From contig JAFGIE010000014.1 of NCBI GenBank assembly GCA_016929775.1, positions 1 to 10,069 on the forward strand: a stretch of DNA of 10,069 nt, read 5' to 3'. This DNA comes from Anaerolineae bacterium (GTDB lineage: Bacteria > Chloroflexota > Anaerolineae > JAFGEY01). Below, one piece after another: positions 1 to 5,641 of the stretch. The translations under genes and the position numbers were made by a program. Within the stretch, counting starts at the first letter, position 1. Every line of letters begins with the position of its first letter. The notes under the pieces were generated by a model, which did no database searches, had not been told where the DNA came from, and saw only the letters and a program-made list of their open reading frames with translations.

Positions 1-15
1 ACGTGCGGCATTCAT

Positions 16-44
16 TTGACGTGGCCTGTGAAAAGTGCTATAAT
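16..44 (+). promoter_or_regulatory. Sigma70-type promoter of rho
   Basis: A near-perfect housekeeping promoter is visible. The -35 box TTGACG lies at 16-21 (5 of 6 matches) and the -10 box TATAAT at 39-44 (6 of 6), with a 17-bp spacer. Transcription should start near position 51. That gives an untranslated leader of about 150 nt before the rho start codon, long enough to carry regulation. It is the best promoter on the plus strand of this window and probably serves rho and the two downstream wall-hydrolase genes. Confidence 0.88.
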
Positions 45-79
45 AGGGGTGAATTCCCGGCAAAATGCCTCTATGTGTA

Positions 80-135
80 GAGACACGCGTCTCCAACCTT
101 TCTTCCCTCTTTGAGTCCCGAGCGATTCTCTCTGT
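80..135 (+). promoter_or_regulatory. rho leader: small hairpin and C/U-rich, G-poor tract
   Basis: The leader holds a 5-bp stem, GAGAC (80-84) and GTCTC (89-93) with a 4-nt loop. It is followed by a pyrimidine-rich stretch (about 90-112, with a single G) and more C/U-rich sequence to about 135. G-poor, C-rich unstructured RNA is the kind of sequence Rho binds (rut sites). E. coli rho is autoregulated by termination in its own leader. A similar role here is inference from composition and position only. Confidence 0.3.
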
Positions 136-192
136 GGTGCGATTCTGGGGAGCGAAACAAGGGCTATACGCGCGATATCTTTCCTCTTATGT

Positions 193-196
193 GGAG
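193..196 (+). promoter_or_regulatory. Shine-Dalgarno site deciding the rho start
   Basis: GGAG lies seven bases upstream of the ATG at 204. It favours that codon over the in-frame TTG at 111 and the in-frame ATG at 189, neither of which has a comparable site. Confidence 0.7.
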
Positions 197-203
197 TAGT
201 ACA

Positions 204-1487
204 ATGCTGTCTTTTGGCGATCTCGAAAACAACACCCTCGAAGAACTGAGAACCATGTCGCGCGAGATGAACATCTCGGGCTATAGCCGCCTGAAAAAGT
301 ACGACCTGATCCTGGGGATCCTGAAGGCACAGGCGGAACAGCAGGGCTATGACTTTGGCGGCGGCGTGCTGGACATCATTGAGGATGGGATCGGATTCCT
401 GCGCCCGGAAAAGTTCCTCCCCTCCTCAGACGACATCTATGTCTCCCAGTCGCAGATCCGGCGGTTTGGGTTGCGCACAGGAGATATGATCATCGGGCAG
501 GTGCGACCGCCCAAGGACACGGAAAAGTACTTTGGCTTGCTCCGCGTCGATGCCGTCAATGGCCTCGACCCCGAGGCTGCCAAGCGGCGCCCGCGCTTCG
601 AAAAGCTCACGCCCATCTTTCCCGACCAGCGCTTTGATCTGGAAACCGGGCGCCGTCCGCTATCGACCCGGTTGATCAACCTTATCTCTCCGATCGGGCG
701 TGGACAACGTGGGTTGATCGTCTCCCCGCCCAAGGCGGGCAAGACCACGATCCTCAAGCAGATCGCGAATGGCATCACGCACAATTACACTGACGTCCAC
801 CTCATGGTCGCCCTGATCGGCGAGCGACCGGAAGAGGTCACGGATATGGACCGCTCTGTGGACGCCGAGGTGATTGCGTCCACGTTTGACGAGCCAGAGC
901 GCGACCACGTCCGTGTCGCCGAGATGGCCCTCGCGCGCGCCAAGCGGCTGGTCGAGGGGGGACGCGATGTCGCGATCCTGCTCGACTCGATCACGCGGTT
1001 GACGCGATCCTACAACATGATCGTCCCGCCTAGCGGACGCACGCTGTCGGGTGGTATGGACCCTGCCGCGCTCTACCCACCCAAGCACTTTTTCGGTGCG
1101 GCGCGCAACATCGAGGAGGGGGGCAGCCTGACGATCATTGCCACTTGCCTGATCGACACCGGCAGCCGGATGGACGACCTGATCTACGAAGAGTTCAAGG
1201 GCACGGGCAACATGGAGCTGCATCTGAACCGGCGTCTCGCCGAGAGACGCATTTACCCGGCGCTCGACATCGACCGCTCGAGCACGCGGCGCGAAGAGTT
1301 GCTGCTCAGCAAAGATACGTTGGCCCGGGTGTGGCTCATGCGTCGTATGCTCGCCCAGCTCATGTCGCCGCCTCCCGGTGGGGCGGGATACGACCTCGCG
1401 GCAGCGACCGAAGTGCTGATCGAGCGTCTTGCTCGAACCAAGAGCAACGCCGACTTTTTGGAGCTGCTGAACAGGGACAGCGGCTAA
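204..1487 (+). CDS. rho: Transcription termination factor Rho
   Basis: Hexameric RNA-dependent ATPase/helicase that binds C-rich nascent RNA and dissociates the elongation complex. From the ATG at 204 the protein has 427 residues, close to the 419 of E. coli Rho, with the same domain order. It has an N-terminal helical Rho_N region (about 3-45). The cold-shock-like RNA-binding domain (about 50-125) includes DGIGFLR at 61-67 and [13 protein letters not shown]. The ATPase core contains the P-loop PPKAGKT (175-181), Walker B ILLDSIT (258-264) and the Q-loop region [15 protein letters not shown] (270-284). The C-terminal [11 protein letters not shown]...[13 protein letters not shown] carries the R-loop and arginine-finger part. 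In-frame codons extend upstream to 111, but alignment with the family and the GGAG at 193-196 favour 204. One oddity is Ile at the position of E. coli Phe62 in the RNA-binding motif. Family identity is certain; the exact start is very likely. Confidence 0.98.
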   Translation: MLSFGDLENNTLEELRTMSREMNISGYSRLKKYDLILGILKAQAEQQGYDFGGGVLDIIEDGIGFLRPEKFLPSSDDIYVSQSQIRRFGLRTGDMIIGQVRPPKDTEKYFGLLRVDAVNGLDPEAAKRRPRFEKLTPIFPDQRFDLETGRRPLSTRLINLISPIGRGQRGLIVSPPKAGKTTILKQIANGITHNYTDVHLMVALIGERPEEVTDMDRSVDAEVIASTFDEPERDHVRVAEMALARAKRLVEGGRDVAILLDSITRLTRSYNMIVPPSGRTLSGGMDPAALYPPKHFFGAARNIEEGGSLTIIATCLIDTGSRMDDLIYEEFKGTGNMELHLNRRLAERRIYPALDIDRSSTRREELLLSKDTLARVWLMRRMLAQLMSPPPGGAGYDLAAATEVLIERLARTKSNADFLELLNRDSG

Positions 1488-1536
1488 CGCCCGCGTCGCC
1501 TCACCTGCCTGTGCATGCAGTTGTGAGCGACAGAGT

Positions 1537-2697
1537 ATGCGCGTGGACGAGCCGCCTTCCAAGATGTGGCTGAATTACCTCGTCGCTACGCTCCGCAGGG
1601 GCGCTCGTGCGTGCCGTCAGGCCTGGCGAGCGCTGCTTGCTGACGGCAGGTATCGCTACTTCCAGATCGGTGCAGTGCTCCTGGTCGCAGCCCTGCTCTC
1701 GCTGCAGCTGGTGGGGCCTGGACCTGCCTCTGTGCCCGTTGGCGTCGATCGCGCATCTCCCCTGCCCGGCGCCACGCTGTGGTCGATCGTCGCCCCCACG
1801 GCGGTCAGTACGCCCGCGCGTCCTTTGCGCGGGGTGCGGGAGAGCTATGCCTCTTCCGGCGGCATGGTGGTCACGCGGCAGCCCACGCGCATCCCTGCCA
1901 TCGAGTCCCCGCTTCCGACGCACGCAGCCATTCCCGCTGAGCCCGATGACGGCGTGACGATCTATACCGTGCGAGAGGGGGATGACCTTGCGAGCATCGC
2001 CCGCTGGTTTGGCCTGCAGCGCGAGACGCTGATCTGGTCCAACGAGACGCTGGAGGTTGATGCGGGCCACCTGTACGTCGGGCAGCAGCTTTACATTCTG
2101 CCCATAGATGGCGTATACTATACTGTGCAGCGCGGCGATAGCCTGAACGCGATCGCGGCGCAATTCCAGGTCTCGGTGGAGGCCATTGCCGACAGCGAGT
2201 ACAATGCGGCAGCCCTGCAAGGGGGAGCGCTGCTGCCCGGACAGCGTCTGATCATCCCTGGCGGGAGCAAGCCCTTTCAGGCTCTGGTGGTGAGCGCGCA
2301 GTCGCAGCCGGTGGAAAGCGAGACGCCGCTCGCCACGGGGCGCTGGGTGTGGCCCGTTGGCGGCTATATCTCGCAGGGATATTGGGACCTACACCGCGCG
2401 ATCGACATCGCAGGCGCGCACGGCAGCACGGTCTTGGCTGCCGATGGGGGGACGGTGACCTATGCCTTCTGGAACGTGGCAGGCTATGGCAACTTGGTGA
2501 TCGTGGATCACGGCAACGGGTTCGTGTCTTACTATGCGCATCTGTATGGGTTCTATGTGGATGTGGGCGACCGGGTGGAACAAGGGCAGCCGGTGGGGGC
2601 ATTGGGCAACACGGGGTTCTCCACGGGGCCCCACCTGCACTTTGAGATCCGGCATCACGGCACGCTCTGCAATCCGATCGATCTCTTGCCGCAATGA
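1537..2697 (+). CDS. Membrane-anchored M23 peptidase with two LysM domains
   Basis: Probable zinc endopeptidase cutting peptide cross-links of peptidoglycan outside the membrane. The 386-residue protein has a short basic cytoplasmic N terminus, one membrane segment (about 43-60), and a Pro/Ala/Thr-rich linker to about 138. Two LysM wall-binding domains follow (about 142-189 and 194-241; both begin Y-T-V-x-x-G-D). The C-terminal LytM/M23 domain covers about 266-386. All expected metal and catalytic residues are visible: H286 and D290 (HxxxD), H335 (YYAH), and H366-x-H368 (GPHLHFE). Activity is therefore expected, unlike in degenerate EnvC/NlpD-type activators. The gene starts 49 bp after rho with no visible terminator or promoter between, so it is probably co-transcribed with rho. 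It shares an ATGA with the following amidase gene. The ATG at 1537 has only a weak ribosome site; an ATG at 1564 is the alternative. Confidence 0.93.
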   Translation: MRVDEPPSKMWLNYLVATLRRGARACRQAWRALLADGRYRYFQIGAVLLVAALLSLQLVGPGPASVPVGVDRASPLPGATLWSIVAPTAVSTPARPLRGVRESYASSGGMVVTRQPTRIPAIESPLPTHAAIPAEPDDGVTIYTVREGDDLASIARWFGLQRETLIWSNETLEVDAGHLYVGQQLYILPIDGVYYTVQRGDSLNAIAAQFQVSVEAIADSEYNAAALQGGALLPGQRLIIPGGSKPFQALVVSAQSQPVESETPLATGRWVWPVGGYISQGYWDLHRAIDIAGAHGSTVLAADGGTVTYAFWNVAGYGNLVIVDHGNGFVSYYAHLYGFYVDVGDRVEQGQPVGALGNTGFSTGPHLHFEIRHHGTLCNPIDLLPQ

Positions 2698-3512
2698 GCT
2701 CGCCAGGGGGGGCGATGTCACTCATCCGACATAGCATTCTGCGGGGCGCGAGCCGCACACTGCTCGTGCTGGCTGCGCTCTTTGGCCTGGCGGTGCTTGC
2801 CGTGGGCGGGCACGCGATCTGGGCCTGGCGGCGCGCGACTGCCGACCCGACCTCTGCCCCGAGCGCAGCTACGCCTGTGGCAGAGGTCGCGACCGCGGCG
2901 CCCTCACCGACGGCTTCGAGGGGAGTCACGGGCCGCGTGACCCCCGCAGAGCCGCTCGCTGCAGCGCCTACCCCCATCCTCCCACACAAGGTGGGGATCG
3001 TCGCCGGGCATTGGCTCAGCGACGTCGGCGCAACGTGCCCGGATGGCCTAACGGAGGTCGAGATCAATGTCGCCGTCGCGCAGTTGGTGGTCTCGATGCT
3101 CTCCCGATCGGGGTATGACGCTGAGATGCTGGCAGAGTTCTCGCCCGACCTGCACGGGTATGAGGCGAGCGCGCTGGTCTCGATCCACGCGGACTCGTGC
3201 AACGTGCCAGAAGCGACCGGGTTCAAGGTGGCGCGGGTCTCGTCAAGCCTGGTGCCGGAGCTTGAGGATCGACTCGTCGCGTGCCTGATCGAGGAATACC
3301 AGGAGGCGACAGGGCTACCCTTTCACCGGAACAGCATCACGTACGACATGACCGAGTACCACGCTTTCTACGAGATCGCGCCCGAGACGCCAGCGGCGAT
3401 CATCGAGATCGGGTTCATGGCGGCTGACCGCCGCCTGTTGACTAAACGACAGGATCTGGTCGCCGAGGGGATTGTCAACGGGATCAAGAACTTTTTGGAC
3501 CCGCCCCAGTAG
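2694..3512 (+). CDS. N-acetylmuramoyl-L-alanine amidase (amidase_3), membrane-anchored
   Basis: Probable zinc amidase that cleaves the bond between N-acetylmuramic acid and the L-alanine of the stem peptide. The 272-residue protein has a membrane anchor (about 21-46), an Ala/Thr/Pro-rich linker (about 50-97) and one amidase_3 domain (about 98-268). The family's zinc and catalytic residues can be placed: H106 (VAGHW), E121 (LTEVEIN), H165 (SIHAD) and E238 (IIEIGF). The usual GHGG motif reads GHWL here, a mild divergence. The start ATG overlaps the previous stop as ATGA, suggesting translational coupling. The in-frame ATG at 2715 has a G-rich site (AGGGG at 2705-2709) just upstream and is a real alternative, shortening the protein by seven residues. 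With the upstream M23 enzyme it forms a pair cutting different bonds of the same polymer. Confidence 0.9.
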   Translation: MSSPGGAMSLIRHSILRGASRTLLVLAALFGLAVLAVGGHAIWAWRRATADPTSAPSAATPVAEVATAAPSPTASRGVTGRVTPAEPLAAAPTPILPHKVGIVAGHWLSDVGATCPDGLTEVEINVAVAQLVVSMLSRSGYDAEMLAEFSPDLHGYEASALVSIHADSCNVPEATGFKVARVSSSLVPELEDRLVACLIEEYQEATGLPFHRNSITYDMTEYHAFYEIAPETPAAIIEIGFMAADRRLLTKRQDLVAEGIVNGIKNFLDPPQ

Positions 3513-3536
3513 GCCATCCCGCTACCGCTCCCCGTC

Positions 3537-3555
3537 GCCAACGCTCAGCGTTGGC
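3537..3555. terminator. Hairpin between convergent genes, no U-tract
   Basis: GCCAACGC (3537-3544) and GCGTTGGC (3548-3555) form a perfect 8-bp stem with a TCA loop. It sits 24 bp after the amidase stop and overlaps the last codons of the minus-strand membrane-protein gene, whose stop codon is the loop itself. Position and symmetry suit a bidirectional transcript end. Neither strand shows a T-run after the stem, so it is not a classical intrinsic terminator. It may block 3' exonucleases or aid Rho-dependent ends. Confidence 0.5.
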
Positions 3556-5068
3556 CCGATCCGGGCATCCTCTCCCTGACAAAGACCGAGGCCATCTCGT
3601 CGACGTACACGACTTGCCAGTCGTCGTGGTTGCACAGGGCGCATGCGAGGGGACTGGCGCTGTCGATCAGGACAGTGTGGACGTCATACTGGTCCATGGT
3701 CTCCTCCCAACCGGGCTGCGCTGCCAGGGTGCTCAAGTAGGTCAGGAGCAGCTCGTCGCCGTACATGTCCGCCCGCCCATCGATGAACACGGGCGTCTCT
3801 GGATAAAGGGCCCAAGTCAGGTAGCCTCCCCACCCATAGTCATTGAACAGCGTTGGGGGTGTGTCGTTGTCGCGGAGGTAGGCGATCGCGCGCACGGGAT
3901 AGAGGTCCGCATAGGTCGCGGCAATCGTGGTGGGGTTGAGCACGAGCGCGACCTTGAGTCCTGACGCGGCGACGATCAGCGCCAGGATCGCCCAGTTCAG
4001 CAGCGGCGCGCCGCGCGCTACCGCCCGCGGCGAGGCGCGCCCGCCCAGGGCTGTCCGGAGTTGCTGCCAGGCACGCGCGCCGTGCTCGATCCAGATCGGC
4101 GCGGCGACGATCGCGCACAAGCCGATGTTGCGCCCCGAACGGAGGCCCAGGAGGGTGAATGCCGCCATGCGCAGCAAGGGCACGATGCGGATTGGCGTGC
4201 GCCGTGCGAGTGCGAGCCCCGTGTCCAGCAGCAGTGCGCCCCACGTACCCAGCAGCAGCGCCAGAAAGGGCAGCATGTCCGGTGCGGTCAGCTCGGGCGG
4301 CGCCCACTCGAGGATCGTGCGTTGCTGTACCGGGCTGCCCAGGGTCAGGAAGAGCGGGCGGATCACGTCGACGCCGCGAGGGTTGACCAACACGGCAAGC
4401 GCGCAGAGTGGGGCGACGGCGCATAGTGGGCGGAGCTCGGCCCACAGACCGGCGATCTTGCGTCGCAGCAGGGCCTGGAGCAGGCGCGCGCCGATCTCGA
4501 TGCCCAGCAGGACCAGTCCGGTCACGAACCCGGGATGGCAGTTCGCCCACAAGACCATGAGGGGTGGGAGCGCCCACAGCACGCCGATGCGGCGCGCGTC
4601 GCGCCGGCGCTGCTGGTCGAGAAGTGTGACCCACGCCGACGTGAGCACGACTGTGATCAGGTGTGGGCGCGCCGTCCACACTCTGCCTGCGCTGATCGTT
4701 GCCCAGATGACGACGCCGGCGCGCCAAAAGAGGCCATACGCGCCCGTTGTGCGCCCGTTGGCGAACACGAACGCGAACGCGACCGTCACCAACAGCCCGA
4801 CCGCCAGGGCGAGCGCCGGAATGCCGCCCAACGCATACAGGGCAGCCATCGCCAGCTGCGGCAGCCAACCGTGGTTGACCCAGGGCGCGCCTGCCACCGT
4901 GTGGGAGAAGGGATCCGCGCGCAAGATGGTCCGCGTGCGCCACTGCACTTCCCCAGAGCGGAGGTGCCACCACATGTCGGGACTGGGCGGCACGCGGACG
5001 GTCATCGTGAACACGGCGACGAGTGTCGCGACCACCAACAACCGCGGGATGTCCAGCTGCGCGCGCAT
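3545..5068 (-). CDS. Polytopic membrane protein, DxWWH family (possibly GT-C-like)
   Basis: A 507-residue integral membrane protein of no known specific function. The first hydrophobic helix (about 9-25) is followed by an outward-facing loop with D31-x-W33-W34-H35, then DPFSHT and WVNHGWLPQLA. About eight to ten further hydrophobic segments run to about residue 375. The C-terminal ~130 residues are soluble-looking and contain FNDYGWGGYL, then FIDGRADMYG. An acidic residue in the first external loop and a multi-helix body with an external C-terminal part recall GT-C lipid-linked sugar transferases. However, I cannot assign a substrate, and many relatives are annotated only as hypothetical. The ATG at 5068-5066 shares its first base with the ridA stop (TGATG), indicating coupled translation. 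A TTG one codon upstream is a less likely start. Confidence 0.8.
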   Translation of the reverse strand: MRAQLDIPRLLVVATLVAVFTMTVRVPPSPDMWWHLRSGEVQWRTRTILRADPFSHTVAGAPWVNHGWLPQLAMAALYALGGIPALALAVGLLVTVAFAFVFANGRTTGAYGLFWRAGVVIWATISAGRVWTARPHLITVVLTSAWVTLLDQQRRRDARRIGVLWALPPLMVLWANCHPGFVTGLVLLGIEIGARLLQALLRRKIAGLWAELRPLCAVAPLCALAVLVNPRGVDVIRPLFLTLGSPVQQRTILEWAPPELTAPDMLPFLALLLGTWGALLLDTGLALARRTPIRIVPLLRMAAFTLLGLRSGRNIGLCAIVAAPIWIEHGARAWQQLRTALGGRASPRAVARGAPLLNWAILALIVAASGLKVALVLNPTTIAATYADLYPVRAIAYLRDNDTPPTLFNDYGWGGYLTWALYPETPVFIDGRADMYGDELLLTYLSTLAAQPGWEETMDQYDVHTVLIDSASPLACALCNHDDWQVVYVDEMASVFVRERMPGSGQR

Positions 5069-5451
5069 CAACGGATCAGGGCCACAGCCTCGATCTCGAC
5101 CATGCCGCCTAGGGGCAGCGCGCCCACCTGGACAGCGGACCTCGCGGGCGGTTCCGCAGGAAAGAACGTGGCATAGACCTCGTTCATCGCGCGAAAGTCG
5201 CCGATGTCCTGCAGGTAGACCGTGGTCTTGACCACGTTACCCATGTGGGTCCCGGCAGCTTGGAGTATGGCCTGCAGATTCCGCAACGCCTGCTCTGTTT
5301 GGGCCTGGATCCCGCCGTCGACCAGCTTGCCTGTCTGCGGATCGAGCCCCAGTTGGCCCGCGGTGTAGATCAGGTCTCCGCACCGAATCGCCTGGGAATA
5401 GGGGCCTACGGCGGATGGTGCGTGCGAGGTGGCGATCACCTGACGGTCCAT
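5068..5451 (-). CDS. ridA: RidA family enamine/imine deaminase
   Basis: RidA (YjgF/YER057c/UK114) is a small trimeric enzyme that hydrolyses reactive 2-aminoacrylate-type enamines/imines released by PLP enzymes such as threonine dehydratase. This protects PLP-dependent enzymes in the cytoplasm. At 127 residues it has the normal family length. Visible signatures are the N-terminal APSAVGPYSQA (Y18), the central AGQLGLDPQTG, NVVKTTVYLQD, the carboxylate-binding arginine R104 in PARSAVQV, and E121 in VEIEAVA. All key residues of active RidA are present. The ATG at 5451 has a strong ribosome site (AGGAG, five bases away) and a strong promoter upstream. It is the first gene of a two-gene unit with the downstream membrane-protein gene, through a TGATG junction. 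That partner is not an obvious amino-acid metabolism gene. Confidence 0.96.
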   Translation of the reverse strand: MDRQVIATSHAPSAVGPYSQAIRCGDLIYTAGQLGLDPQTGKLVDGGIQAQTEQALRNLQAILQAAGTHMGNVVKTTVYLQDIGDFRAMNEVYATFFPAEPPARSAVQVGALPLGGMVEIEAVALIR

Positions 5452-5456
5452 GTGTG

Positions 5457-5461
5457 CTCCT
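5457..5461 (-). promoter_or_regulatory. Shine-Dalgarno site of ridA
   Basis: AGGAG on the minus strand is separated by five bases from the ATG at 5451. It confirms that start. Confidence 0.75.
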
Positions 5462-5493
5462 CTTTCTCGATCGGTGGTTGGGTCGATTGGTGC

Positions 5494-5522
5494 ATTCTAT
5501 ACCGCTCGAGCGGCACTGTCAA
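5494..5522 (-). promoter_or_regulatory. Sigma70-type promoter of ridA with palindromic spacer
   Basis: On the minus strand, TTGACA (5522-5517, a full match) and TAGAAT (5499-5494, 5 of 6) are separated by 17 bp. Transcription should start near 5487, giving a leader of about 36 nt. The spacer contains the perfect 12-bp palindrome CCGCTCGAGCGG at 5502-5513, a plausible repressor or activator site. The promoter is back to back with the one for truD. Confidence 0.82.
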
Positions 5523-5569
5523 GCAGATGCCGGGCCATTCGCCGTCGCCTTCCCCTCGGGCCAGAGCTG

Positions 5570-5578
5570 TGGTACAAT
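5570..5578 (+). promoter_or_regulatory. Extended -10 promoter of truD
   Basis: TGG followed by TACAAT (5573-5578) forms an extended -10 element. The matching -35 position at 5550-5555 (TTCCCC) is poor, as often seen when the TGn extension is present. The start would be near 5585, about 57 nt before the truD ATG. The short leader contains a 5-bp hairpin, GCACG (5591-5595) and CGTGC (5599-5603). Confidence 0.55.
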
Positions 5579-5641
5579 CGGCCCATCGTGGCACGACGCG
5601 TGCGGCGCCGGAATGCGACGGCGAGAGAATGGGACGTGGGA

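Larger units (their letters stand above)
65..199 (+). other. Possible rho leader ORF (44 codons)
   Basis: An ATG at 65-67 opens a 44-codon frame that ends with TAG at 197-199, four bases before the rho ATG at 204. Its stop codon directly abuts the rho ribosome binding site, so a ribosome finishing this frame would sit on the rho start. The inferred transcript starts only about 14 nt upstream of this ATG, and there is no convincing Shine-Dalgarno site for it. The encoded peptide begins MPLCVETRVSNLSSLFESRA and resembles nothing I know. E. coli rho has a leader peptide gene (rhoL), which is why this is recorded; it may still be chance. Confidence 0.22.

Noticed and set aside
111..203. N-terminal extension of Rho from TTG at 111
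   Set aside because: The extra residues do not resemble Rho, and the GGAG site and family alignment place the start at 204.
660..1562. 300-codon minus-strand ORF opposite rho
   Set aside because: Rho on the plus strand is certain, and the antisense product shows no domain and a composition typical of shadows.
2113..2124. TATACTATACT resembling a -10 element
   Set aside because: It lies inside the second LysM domain coding sequence (V-Y-Y-T-V), has no suitable -35, and no gene starts just downstream.
3927..5231. 434-codon plus-strand ORF opposite the membrane protein and ridA
   Set aside because: Arg/Ser/Pro-rich low-complexity translation with no recognisable domain. It is an antisense shadow of GC-rich coding sequence across two real genes.
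5450..5641. N-terminal extension of TruD from position 5450
   Set aside because: It would run through the divergent promoter region, including both promoters, and is not TruD-like.
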